A stretch of 64,000 nucleotides of DNA from Cliona cf. orientalis. Its lineage: Eukaryota; Porifera; Demospongiae; Clionaida; Clionaidae. The first letter of the stretch is position 1, and each line of letters begins with the position of its first letter. Of this stretch, positions 53,656 through 64,000 are shown piece by piece. The DNA lies in the NCBI GenBank assembly GCA_963930775.1, contig OZ005689.1, positions 1,364,001-1,428,000 on the forward strand. The letters are read 5' to 3'. The notes below the pieces were generated by a model. It did not search any database. It was not told the DNA's origin and was given only the letters and a program-made list of their open reading frames with translations. A program made the position numbers and the translations under genes.

Positions 53656-55285
53656 CCAGAGAGCGCGGGGAGAAATGGATTGGAAACGGTCACATGACCT
53701 CCATATACCCTAGTGTTGACGTCACACTTCCCGTCTGCACATGCGTGTCACTGCATGCATGCGTACTGCCAGCATGCAGTATACAGTTTACTGTATCCTA
53801 CACAGTGCATAAAACTAAGGCATGCTATGTTATGGTAAAGGGTAGAATAGGTACATGTCATCATCATAAAGCAGGTAGTGGTCATCAAATCGTTGGTTAT
53901 TTATACCATGCGGCTGCACGGGTCAAAAGGTGAGCCCGATTTCTTTGTTTTGCATGCTTGTGGAGTTTTTATGAGATTTCTATACAATCTTGTCAGCATT
54001 GAATGATACCAATAGGTTTATTTTGTCAAATGTCATTGGTTCAAGGACAGCAATATATTGGGTTGAGAGTCTGGTTTTAGCGCTGACAATACAGAATGAT
54101 TGGATTGGCTGCTGTGGGGAGTTTTTATGACCCCTGAGCTGACATATAAGGGTATTTTATTGAGCCCACTTCCCATTATTGGCCTGTAAAAGAGCATTGT
54201 AACCTTAAATCAATTTATATTAATAGGAATACCTCAATAGATCATGTAATAATTCATTGTTTATGTAGAGAGTGATGTGTTATAGAAAGTTTCGACTTAC
54301 GAAGCGTAAGAATGCAGAACGGAGGAGGCTTTCATCTCGTAATCTAAAAACCATTGCTGGGTGGCCTTCTAAGCACCAAAAGAAGTATATTCAACGTGCT
54401 AATACTGCTGCTATAACAGAAGAAGTGTGTAGAACTAGCGTAAAACCCAGTGGCGGATTTAGGGGGTTTCGGAGGTTTCGACCGAACCCCCCTTTGGGCT
54501 GCACCTAGTAATAAGAAGTACTGATGATAGGCTAACTGGAACCCCTCTCTCTGGCTACAGAACTAAGAAAACTGCTGTTGTGGCTTACCTTGGCATGCTT
54601 TAGCAGAAAATTCGTTCAAAAATCGATCGTTTGGGCTGGTACCAGTGGTAGTTGCTCTCAAACGATCAAAATGGGCGTGGTTTTTAAGCCGAAAGTGGGC
54701 GTGGTTTCTAAAATTTCCTGGTCAACAGTACTGAAACCAGCAGGTGTGATTACCCTTTACCAATTTCAACCAACTTGTTCTATGCAGCATTACTGAGATA
54801 CAGTGAAAACGAGCTATGAATAATCATAGCTGCATTGTATACAATACATTTTATGATTGATAATGACATGATATAAATGCTAATATTAACTTCGGTGATG
54901 CTTTCTGGGGTTCATATGAGTACTGTCTCCTTTCTTCTGATCTGGATAAAAGTAAGTCAAGTGTCTAATATCAGATTAGGCGGTGTAGCTAGCCTCCAGC
55001 CCTTATGATCCACCACCATTTGGTACGCCATGTTACGCCCATTCAAATTGGTTCAACACCATCCTATACCCTTCTCTCCCTTGTATTGTCGTTGTAGAAG
55101 TAAGTTAAGCCTACCTGGTATCTTCAAGCGAGTCTAAAAGCTCTGATCCAGTCTTCGAGCATAAACGGAGCTCCGTATCATCTTTGTAAATTTTTCCGTA
55201 TAAACGCATAAATGTCCGTAAAATAGTGGTCGATAATCGATGTACGCTTGGCCGATAACACAAGTCGGCCGATAGTCGAGGTTTT
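53656..55285. other. Stretch without a recognised gene
   Basis: A plus-strand frame at 54272-54508 (MMCYRKFRLTKRKNAERRRL) is basic, but nothing else supports it. Two GGGCGTGGTTT motifs lie near 54672-54705. Confidence 0.35.
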
Positions 55286-55289
55286 AAGC

Positions 55290-58122
55290 TATATCATGAA
55301 TGTATCGCATTCAAGATGTTCACTATCTATACATATGCAGGTTCCGTCAATTGCCGATATACTGTCTCATTTAAAGCTTCCCTCAAGCAAATGGACGGAT
55401 CAATCGAAGAGTCTATCAAATGAAATAAAGCTTTGCAAATTAGGAGACCGTACAAGACCAAGTGGTATTGATGGTATCGTCGTGTTTATATTTGTTATCA
55501 AGGGTGATCATAGCTGGATATTGAACATTCATGGACGACCTGTTACCCAGTGTTCAGCGATTAGCCATTTTCCCTAATTCGTGACACCCAAGAATGTGAA
55601 CGACCAGTTACAATGTTTGGATGGGTTGAAAGTTTGTGCCGCTCATCCTGATGAACGATTTTTACAAATGGCAAAGGAAAAGAAGAGCTTTAAAGAAGGC
55701 CAAGTATCTGCTAGATAGTATTGATGATGTTGCTGATGTTACTCTGAATGGTGATACATACTGCTGCACGTTGCGTACTGCGTCATGTCAGATGTTAGTA
55801 CCAACTGGAAAATGTACAAATATTGTCTCATATCGGGCTACACTTAGGACGATGCATACCCATTGGCAAAAAATAATTGCGTCAAGCCCATCAAAGTACA
55901 CTAGCACTAGTAGTCGTACTAACTTTAGGTATCTGACAATCCCACAAAAAAGGAGTAGAATGACCTCATTACGAGCTCGAGTCATCTCCGCAGAGCGTAT
56001 ATAAAGTCAACAATCTTGTGAAGAAGATAAAGGACTCCACTGAAGCTCAAGGGGTCACTGTTGATGATTGTCTTCATCAAGATCTTTCACAAATAGTGGA
56101 AGAGCATACACCATCGATTATTGAACAGTTTCTAGAAGGATCATTCAAACAATTATTTTGGGAGCAATAAAGAGAGGCATTGAGGGGTAATTCATGACAG
56201 ATGAGATGGCACCCAACCATGATCAAGTGGTGCCTAAACATCAAACTTTGTTCATCTGCTGCTTACGAAGCTATTCATGATTCTGGATTTATTTCTTGCC
56301 TTCTAGTCGTACACTACGAGACTACACGCATCGTATGAAGAGCGGTACTGGATTCCTACCTGAAGTCATCGAGCAACTCCTCAAAGAAGTGAAAATGGAC
56401 TCTCTCAAACTCCACAAAAAGCATGTGGCTGTATGTTTTGATGAAAAACGTATCAAAGATAACTTAGTATACGATAAACATGGTCTTCAACTTATTGGCT
56501 ACGTAGATATTGGTGACATTAGCTAATTTATAATGAACTTCTCAAGTTTGAGCAATCATGCAGTGACAACAGCAGTGAAACGTCAGGCTCTCCCCTACCT
56601 GTAGCCAAACATAATGATGTTAGTGTTCATGCATGGTCAGAGGTCTCTTCATAGACCTCAAATTTCCTTATGCCCAATTTGCCACACATAGTCTCACAGC
56701 CGATATGTTATTTCAGCTTGCCTGGGAAGCTGTACAGAGGCTTGAAGCAGCTGATTTTAAAATTGTCGTTTTTGTGTGTGACGGAGCATCACAAAATCGA
56801 AAGTTCTTTTGTATGCAGTCGAATTCCAAGGAAACTGTATACAAGACGAACAATCCATATGCAGGCGGACCTCGACAGATATATTTCTTTTCAGATGCTC
56901 CACATCTTATTAAAACAGTTAGAAACTGTTGGGCCAACTCATTTGCACACTCCAATAGTCGTGCCATGTGGATAAGTAGCTAGTACACATCATGTATAGA
57001 TTATTATGTGTATGTTCCATTAAATGCACACAAGGTACTAAAATTAATTTAGCTACATGTACACATAATGATTAGATCAATGGACAGCACATTAGCTGGC
57101 TTCATCTGACGAGTTTGAATGACAAGTGCACTACTGGAGCAGGGTTGTCTATGCTAGCTACCTAAGATTATAAGTCGGAGCATCTTCGTTTAAATTCTTT
57201 CAGCATAATATGAAAGTTTATCTTGCTTCTCAGGTAAGCTTTGTACATTTTTGGTATTAGCTACATGGTGTAGCTATAATACTATTATACTCATATCCAG
57301 GTACTAAGCACTAGTGTTGCCAAAGCCCTCGTGTACTATAATGATCCAGCAACATAAGAAACGTAGAGATTTTGTCAAATGTTTGATCGTTTTTTTTTTG
57401 CCTCAATGTACGATCGTATAGTTACAGAGGGTCGAAAGAAGAGAAAACCAGATCTACTCCCCTACCGGACTGTTAAAGATACCCGTTTTAAGGTGAATTA
57501 TTCATTATGTTTGGATTATTGATGCAAAATGTGAGCATTTATAATAATAGTGGCTTAAGGATGATATTAAATTTTAGCCGAGTGGAACAAAAGTGTTTCT
57601 GACCGAGCGGGATTCACTGCAGCACAGAAGCAACAGATGATGCTTAGCAGGGAGACAGTTGAAGGGCTGACAATGACAGGTTTGTGGTTGTGTATTTTTT
57701 CTTGGTGTATAATAAAGCTATACCTTCATACGTAGGTGGCATGACATCTTCCTCTGCCAATACCATATATACAAGTTATCAAGACATTTTTTTTGTTTCT
57801 TGATTATTAGTGAATTCATTCCCTGATGTCAGCCAGTATCTACTGTCCTACCCTGGGGTCTCGGAGGGCTGTATTTAGTGAGCGCTTCAATCAGGATCCC
57901 CTAGAAAGTTTTTTTGGCAAACAGAGATCACATGGGGGCCACTGGGACAACCCAACTGTCAAGGATTTTGTGTACAATACCACATCACTGCGACGGCAAG
58001 GAGCTTTGGCTAAAGATCCAATTCGGGGAAACTGCCGACGACGGGTCCGGGACAGCAAGCAGGCTGATTTGATCGATAATACTCCACTCCCCAAGCGTAA
58101 ACATTACTCTGTAAAGAAGTAG
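55290..58122 (+). pseudogene. P-element/THAP9-like transposase relic
   Basis: Fragments occur in transposase order with repeated frameshifts and stops. They include VPSIADILSHLKLPSSKW (55340), GDTYCCTLRTASCQMLVPTG (55750) and VDDCLHQDLSQIVEEHTPSI (56060). Further on come LPSSRTLRDYTHRMKSGTGF with DLVYDKHG-like LVYDKHGLQLIGYVDIG (56296-56526) and MVRGLFIDLKFPYAQFATHS (56633). The last pieces are SDAPHLIKTVRNCW (56890) and FNQDPLESFFGKQRSHGGHW (57880). These match the catalytic and C-terminal regions of P-like transposases. No THAP finger or terminal repeats were found. Confidence 0.75.
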
Positions 58123-58163
58123 TGGTATATGTACCTTGTACTCCACAATGTCATAATTATATA

Positions 58164-58463
58164 GAGGGATTCCGCAAATCGATTATCCTGCGGCGCTAAT
58201 TAGCTAAGCAGCAGAAGTCGACGTACCACGCCTACTGCCACACCCTTTGTGGGCAAAAAGGCCAACTGCTGCGTGTTGTTGTATTGAAATGTGTCAAGTT
58301 TTTTTTCGAAAATGAGCGACTATTTCGAAGGTCTGAGCAATAAAGCGAAGAATCGATACAAAGAGAAGCTCCAAGCAGTCGGTCTTGGTATCCAAGACGA
58401 TCCTTACAAGCCTGAGAATGGCAGTAATTAGCACCGCAGGATAATCGATTTGCAGAATCCCTC
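58164..58463. mobile_element. 300-bp MITE with a small ORF
   Basis: The left end GAGGGATTCCGCAAATCGAT and the right end reverse complement GAGGGATTCTGCAAATCGAT continue inverted for about 35 bp. TATA lies on both sides (58160-58163 and 58464-58467). Confidence 0.8.
58312..58431 (+). CDS. 39-aa ORF inside the MITE
   Basis: ATG at 58312 opens MSDYFEGLSNKAKNRYKEKL and ends DDPYKPENGSN at a TAG lying inside the right inverted repeat. The composition (amphipathic, K/E rich) looks protein-like, and it resembles first-exon sequence of larger cellular or transposon proteins. Function is unknown; it may be a captured exon. Confidence 0.45.
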   Translation: MSDYFEGLSNKAKNRYKEKLQAVGLGIQDDPYKPENGSN

Positions 58464-58739
58464 TATAACATTGTCCACAACTGTATACATCAATATGTCA
58501 TGTACATGTACATGTACTATTGTACACAAATCACATAAAATTAATAAGTCATTCAATTGTCAATCAAATCACTTTTTGGAGTTTTTCCCCCTTTTCAGTC
58601 CTTTGTGAAGACCAGGCTTGGATTTCACTGAATTTTTTCTGCTGTTCAACCCACGAACCTGTGATGGAGAAACCTCTAATATTTATCTATAGTGTTGTGA
58701 TATCATTGAGCACTTCGGGTGACTCCTCATCGTCCAAGT

Positions 58740-59583
58740 CTATGGACAACATAGACCAATGAAAAGGATGTCCTCATCTAACATAATTATTATAAGCTTC
58801 TTGACAACATCCTTTTGGTCTTGATTTGTATGTAGGCATGATTTGAGAGCATGTCGAGTGCTCTTTTCGATAACCAAAAAGAAATCAAAAGCTGAATCAC
58901 TCACTTCGAAGGCGCCACCTCGATTCACGCTTTCAAACCACTTCCTTGCGTACCCATTAAAAGTATCTTTGTAGGTACCTAGACACTGAATAAATGAAGC
59001 ATACTTTTCTCCCTTTCTCTTTTCGTAACGATAATGAGAGTTACAGGTATCGCTTCATCAAGACCTTTGCAAAGCAAATGTGTAAATTTATTAGGAAACA
59101 ATAGCTTCATCTTGGTTTCAAAGATGTGTTGGGTGACAGACTGAAGGAGTAAAGCATTAGTCCCAAATATGTTTAGCTTTGAAAGAAAATCACCCCAAAG
59201 CCTCTAGATACTTGTACATCGTAGTTGGTGAAATTAGACCTTGCTTTCTCCCTCTGTAGCGTACAACTTGCTGCCTTGGACGCTTCCTGAAGTATGCTAT
59301 CTATAGTCTTGAACAGTGTAGCTGTAAATTCAGAAATGGTAGCTTTGTCTGCCTCCTCCTATGATTGAAGTTTGGTCACTAGTCGCTTGCCAAACTCTTG
59401 TAGTTTCCTGCAAGTATCAGATTTGAGATTCAAGTCTTTCTGTGCAAGCACTGTGGTGATAGAGTGCTTCAAATCTGGTGTTTGATCGCATGCACCTGCC
59501 ATAACTGTACTATGGATAAGTACAACTGTTGGCGCGTTTCCCGCGCCAGCACTGTACGCGCGATAGGCGAGCGCGAGCAGCAC
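58740..59583 (-). pseudogene. Degenerate minus-strand frames, family unknown
   Basis: Pieces such as MLLALAYRAYSAGAGNAPTV, TPDLKHSITTVLAQKDLNLK and FEVSDSAFDFFLVIEKSTRH lie in order but are broken by stops and shifts. They look like the remains of one protein. No domain is recognised. Confidence 0.3.
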
Positions 59584-60480
59584 ACTAGCGATTTCAGGAA
59601 GTCACATGATGGAGACACGGATCTAACACAACAATTCTATGAACATCATTACGTTTCCAATCCATTTCCACCCCCCCCTGCCAGAACTGCTTCACAAGAG
59701 AGGGATGGGTACCCAGGCTACGATAAGTAGCTATAGCTATAATATTAATAATTACCCATACCATCACAATAGCTAGCTAGCTACTGATCAGAGTCATACG
59801 CACCTTTTTGATGGAGGATCAGAAGTTGGCAATTTGGCACCAAATTTGGAATGTCAAAGAATAACTTGAATCGATTATTCAAAAGAACCATCAGAAGATG
59901 GGCTGCTCCCAAGTAGATACCCTAGACCTATCTGTTTGGCTGAGTTTCTTTGATTATATCCCTCAATTTTTTGAGATAGGACTCCTCTTTAGCCTTATTC
60001 CCTCATTGTTGCCTGCAGCTGGTATTTCAAATTCAAACGCGAGCATGCGCCGCGTAAGTCGAGGTAGGCGGAGTCAAGCGGGGCTCATGAAGGTAATCGT
60101 GAACGGGTACACTAAAACGGTGAGCCGTCTGTTTATCATTTTACAAACGGTATCCGTAAACGTGCAACATTATGTAGCTAATACAAACATTGCGGTTGAT
60201 CTACGGGTAGCCAATGGTCCCCGTATTAACTTTGTCCCGTGTATAGTCCGTTCAGATGTCCGTCCGCGGAATTACACGGAAATTCCGTGTTCCCGTATGT
60301 GCGGTGCGTTTTTCCTGTGAAAGTGGAATACGCCTGGTACAAAATTAGCCAGACAAGCTATAATTACTGTACTAGTCAAACTTCTGCAGGTGCAAATATT
60401 AGAGGATTGACTGAATAATTTCACACATCATCGATCTCGTTAAAGGTACTTAAGTTATACCAAACGTGTTAATAAACATC
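59584..60480. other. Stretch without a recognised gene
   Basis: One 140-codon plus-strand frame (59898-60320) has no recognisable motif and no paralogue in the window. Confidence 0.35.
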
Positions 60481-61277
60481 AATAAACAACAAAAACACAC
60501 CAAAAATATCAGTATACAGCTTGTTATATAGTACTGTCACCATCATTTTCTATCATACACTGCAAAATAATGAGAGAAAGCAACACACACCATAATACGC
60601 ATACACACAAAAAAATTACACTATATTCACAGTATGTACACACACAGCTCATGCACTCCTCACAAGCTCCGCCATCCCATCAGTAACACTGTTATTCTGC
60701 CTGCACAGCTAGCCACAAAAAAGCAGAAGTCACACTTGTCAACAAACAAGTGTGCAGCTGCGTACAGAGCTATATTATAGAGGGAGAACCTACGGAATTC
60801 TTGAGCCATTCGAGCCAGCGGTGAAAGGTTCTATGTTCTTGGCATCACTAAGAACAGACTATCAAAGAAACAAAGAAAAGTTTACAAGGTACTTGCTGTA
60901 CATGGCTGGACGCACAGAAGCAGGTGCCACGGACAAAGATGGCTGCCAGTGCTCGAAAAGAAGTGCTCTCTCACTCACAGTTGGCTATTTGGAATGTGCT
61001 ACTACACCAGAGACTAGTGAGAATCTAAAATTAATGAGACAGTGTACCTACTTGTACGCGGCTAGGTCGATGTTGAAATGGCGGCTGTAAGAGTGGGAGG
61101 ATAAAAGAAGCCATGGAATTGGTTAACCATTCATGAACAATAGTCTGGGGTAGTCCCATTTAGAAGGGATTGGTAGTCCCAGGTACCATAAACTAGCTTA
61201 GCTACAGAAAGTACATGCACTATGCAGCACATCCGGTCCACAACTAGCCACAAAAATGTGGAAATTATCCTAGTTAA
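60481..61277. repeat. Third copy of the NLR 3' flank
   Basis: It aligns with 33001-33317, then 35963-36005, then 37168-37640, and so shows the flank without the two insertions of NLR-B. It includes the segment also found at 1 and 1160-1400. No LRR exon follows; Copia sequence begins instead. Confidence 0.75.
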
Positions 61278-61582
61278 TGATTTGTGCTATGCATGCTTTG
61301 TTCACATGGTTCTAGATTTTCTTTGCTGATGTTATTTCTTATTTAAGGCTGCTGCTCATCCTACAAGTTAGTTGTGTATTGTATACTGATCTATTAAAAG
61401 TGCTGCATCTATATAGCAGAGTCGCAGAAGCGCAAGCCACTGCGTTAGTTATCAGTTTTCAACAGGTTATGGGCCCAGTCATGCAAATCTACTAGTTTGA
61501 TCTAAACCCTGATCATTCAGAGGAGTTGAAAACTTCGAGTATTATTCGTCAAACTATTCGGTGTCGAAAATTGACACAAGCG

Positions 61583-62356
61583 ATGGCGGAATCAAAGACC
61601 GTAACAGTTGCTCCTTTGAACAGGTCGAACTATGCAACGTGGAAGGTGCAGTGTCGGATGGCCCTGATGAAAGATGGGCTATGGAGTATAGTGGACGGAT
61701 CAGAAGCATGCCCCAATCAAACGACGGAGGTTGCCAAGTACAAAAAGTTTGTTGAGAGAAAGGATCGTGCGCTGGCGATTATAGTGCTTTCTATGGATCC
61801 AGCCCTTCTGTATTTGATTGGAGATCCCAAAGTTCCAACTGAGGTGTGGAAGAAACTGTCTGATCAGTTTCAGAAAAAGACATGGGTTAACAAATTAGCT
61901 CTACGACATAAACTCTACTCATTGCGTTTGTGAAAAGGGGACGCTGTGCAGGAGCATATCAAGGAGATGACAGAATTATTCGATGAGTTGTCGGTAGTTG
62001 GAGATCCTGTTAGCGAAGAGGATCGTGTCGTGCATTTGTTAGCAAGTTTGCCTGAGTCATATAGCATGTTGGTGATGGCATTTGAGGCAAACGGTGACGT
62101 TCCGAAAATAGAAATCGTTACTGAACGCCTGCTACATGAGGAACGCAATCAAAAGGGACGTGCAGAGTCAGCTGATACGAATAGCATGGAGAAAGTTATG
62201 ACATCAGAACAGCGAATACAAAGGAAAGGAGTAAGGTGCCACTACTGCAAACTTATCGGTCACTTCAAACGTGATTGTTTTGAATTAGCAGCTGATAGAA
62301 AAGCCGAGTCAGAGAAGAAGAATAGCAGACAGAGTGCAATGAAATTGAAGAGATAG
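61583..62356 (+). pseudogene. Copia Gag
   Basis: It starts MAESKTVTVAPLNRSNYATW. A TGA at 61931 interrupts the UBN2-type Gag region, and reading resumes in frame (KGDAVQEHIKEMTELFDEL). A CCHC knuckle CHYCKLIGHFKRDC is present. The frame is lost near 62356. Confidence 0.85.
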
Positions 62357-62387
62357 CATTAGTTCAGAAAGTGAGAGTGTTGGATTA

Positions 62388-62696
62388 GTGACGAGATATG
62401 CACTGTCAACCACCATTGTAAATCAGAAAGAGAGCTGGATTATTGATTCAGGAGCAACCTGTCATATGTGCAATGATGACAAATTGTTTGTCAAGATCCG
62501 ATGTCTGAAGCAGCCCCAAGAAGTCACACTGGGGGATGGACATGTTTTGGAAGCAACTGGTGTTGGAGTTGTTGAATTGCAAGCTACTTTGGGCGATGGA
62601 AGAACAAAAAGGTGCATACTTCGTAATGTGCTCTATGTACCACAACTCTCCTACAACCTATTCAGTGTATCACGAGCTACAGAGATGGGAAAATAA
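62388..62696 (+). pseudogene. Copia protease fragment
   Basis: WIIDSGATCHMC is the aspartic protease site. LRNVLYVPQLSYNLFSVSRA is the usual following block. A stop at 62694 ends the frame. Confidence 0.85.
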
Positions 62697-62829
62697 CAAG
62701 TTTTGACAAGACCAGCTGTTGAGTCTATGATGCCAATAAAAAGCTGATTGCTATAGGAAGTAAGGTTGGAAGTCTGTACTATCTGAAATGCTACTCATAT
62801 CACGTCAATGTTGCCGATAACCAGTGTCG

Positions 62830-63703
62830 TGAAACAAAAGAGGATATCTGGCACCGACGCCTGGGACACCTAGGAAAGTAAAGCTTACAAAAGTTAGCAA
62901 AGAGTGACCTTGTTTTTGGTTTCGATTATGATGCATCAAAGGAAATCCACTTTTGTGAGCCTTGTGCTTAAGGAAAACATCACAGAAGTTGCTTTCCAAA
63001 GGATGGTGTCAAACGGGCAGACGAGCCCCTTGAACTAATTCATAGTGATGTGTGCGGGAAGATAAATGCAAAATCACTGAGTGGAGCTGAATACTTTGTG
63101 ACTTTCATTGACGACAAGACCCGCTTTGTATGGGTGTATGTCTTGAAGCACAAGAGTCAGGTGTTTGAGAAATTTCTTGAGTGGAAAGCTATGGTGGAAA
63201 GGTCAACTGGTCGAAAATTGAAGACCCTGCGCACAGATAATGGTGGGGAGTATACATCCACAGAGTTTGCAGATTATTTGCGATCAGAGGGAGTTAGACA
63301 TGAAACCACTGTCCCAAAGACACCTGAGCAGAATGGTGTGGCAGAATGAATGAATCGAACACTCATTGAAACTGTGCGATCAATGCTAGCTGATGCGAAA
63401 TTGCCTCACAAATTTTGGGCAGTAGCTCTCACAACAGCAGTGTACCTGAGGAATCGCAGCCCAACTAAAGCTGTGGAAAGAATGACTCCATTTGAAGCTT
63501 GGAATGGGGAAAGACCGAAAGTGGATCATTTGCGAATTTTTGGATGCACAAGCTATGCTCATGTAGCCAAGGATGAGCAACAGAAACTCAACTCGAAAGC
63601 TACCAAGTGTGTTCTTCTTGGGTATGGTAGTGAAACAAAAGGCTATCGATTGTATGATTTGAAGCGATCGAAAATCATTTACAGCCGAGATATTATTTTA
63701 TGA
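62830..63703 (+). pseudogene. Copia integrase
   Basis: A GAG-pre-integrase zinc-binding stretch is visible at about 62830-62990 with stops. The DDE core follows: HSDVCGKINAKSLSGAEYFV, TLRTDNGGEYTSTEF, and the E block NGVAE, where a TGA (63347) replaces the next residue. MNRTLIETVRSMLADAKLPH continues in the same frame to 63703. Confidence 0.87.
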
Positions 63704-63859
63704 GTCAGAGTGTGGATTTGAGAAGGAGCCAAGTGTACAAGAAAGGAAATACGTTGAGATCGACTTCCCTAATGATGTAGAACCAGAGCCTATGCCTATC
63801 ACTAACGAAGTGGCAGAACCCGGCCACTCCACAACGATCAATAAGGGAGAGACGTCCAC

Positions 63860-64000
63860 CTAATTACTATGGTGAATCAGTAGCAATTGCAAACAATTTT
63901 TCAAAAGAACCTGTAAATGTGAAAGATGTGTTATCCAGTCCAGAGAGAGCTCAATGGTTGGATGCAATGGAGAAGGAGATGAAATCACTCAAAGCAAATG
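63860..64000 (+). pseudogene. Copia RT start, truncated by window end
   Basis: Residues WLDAMEKEMKSLKAN at the window end match the conserved start of Copia RT. Confidence 0.65.

Larger units (their letters stand above)
61278..64000 (+). mobile_element. Ty1/Copia retrotransposon, degenerate, cut by window end
   Basis: A probable LTR (61278-61464, ending TTTTCAACA) is followed by GGTTATGGGCCCAG at 61465. This is the kind of primer site used by Copia elements that prime on an internal part of initiator tRNA-Met. Gag, protease, integrase and the start of RT follow with several stops. The left LTR border is set only by the loss of similarity to the paralogous flanks. Confidence 0.8.

Noticed and set aside
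59898-60320. 140-codon plus-strand frame
   Set aside because: No motif, paralogue or splice context supports it as a gene.

Overview
The window looks like animal nuclear DNA, most likely from a demosponge. This rests on short-intron genes with canonical GT-AG sites, Death-Death-NACHT-LRR (NLR) genes, metazoan relics (GPN1, eIF3f, CXXC and CaRF-like domains), and a heavy load of Penelope, Gypsy, Copia, P-like and foldback elements. The species call is inference; no rRNA or mitochondrial marker is present.

The core is a pair of paralogous minus-strand NLR genes about 36 kb apart. NLR-B (37960-45796) gives an in-frame model of 11 coding-exon blocks plus the LRR exons (3,609 nt, exactly divisible by 3, about 1,202 aa). 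NLR-A (1398-12085) has the same plan (3,535 nt) and a single lesion, a 4-bp insertion in the NACHT exon that accounts exactly for its 3n+1 length. Order of parts: two exons with hydrophobic segments, an exon with a membrane helix ending in a canonical 2A ribosome-skipping motif (GDVEENPGP), a first Death-type domain, a linker, a second Death-like domain, NACHT, then five LRRs, four of them on 84-nt exons. Each transcript therefore seems built to yield two proteins: a membrane protein of about 250 aa and a cytosolic NLR of about 950 aa. This is the most interesting system in the window.

Between and around the NLR genes: foldback elements and MITEs (12.5-13.8 kb); a Penelope-like element carrying three separately inserted elements (16.7-20.2 kb); a GGGCGTG-rich island (21.7-22.8 kb); a broken CaRF-CXXC-OTU gene (23.2-26.0 kb); relics of GPN1 and eIF3f (26.6-32.1 kb); and a nested stack of insertions in the 3' flank of NLR-B (33.3-37.2 kb).

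The right third holds a young, apparently intact Gypsy element (46.1-50.6 kb), repeats shared with the DNA upstream of NLR-A, a decayed P-element/THAP9-like transposase (55.3-58.1 kb), a third copy of the NLR 3' flank without NLR exons (60.5-61.3 kb), and a decayed Copia element running off the end. Many element borders could be set to the base from target-site duplications and, in several cases, from an empty paralogous site within the same window. One MITE-like family with TAG...CTA ends and 9-bp duplications includes members as short as 19 bp.
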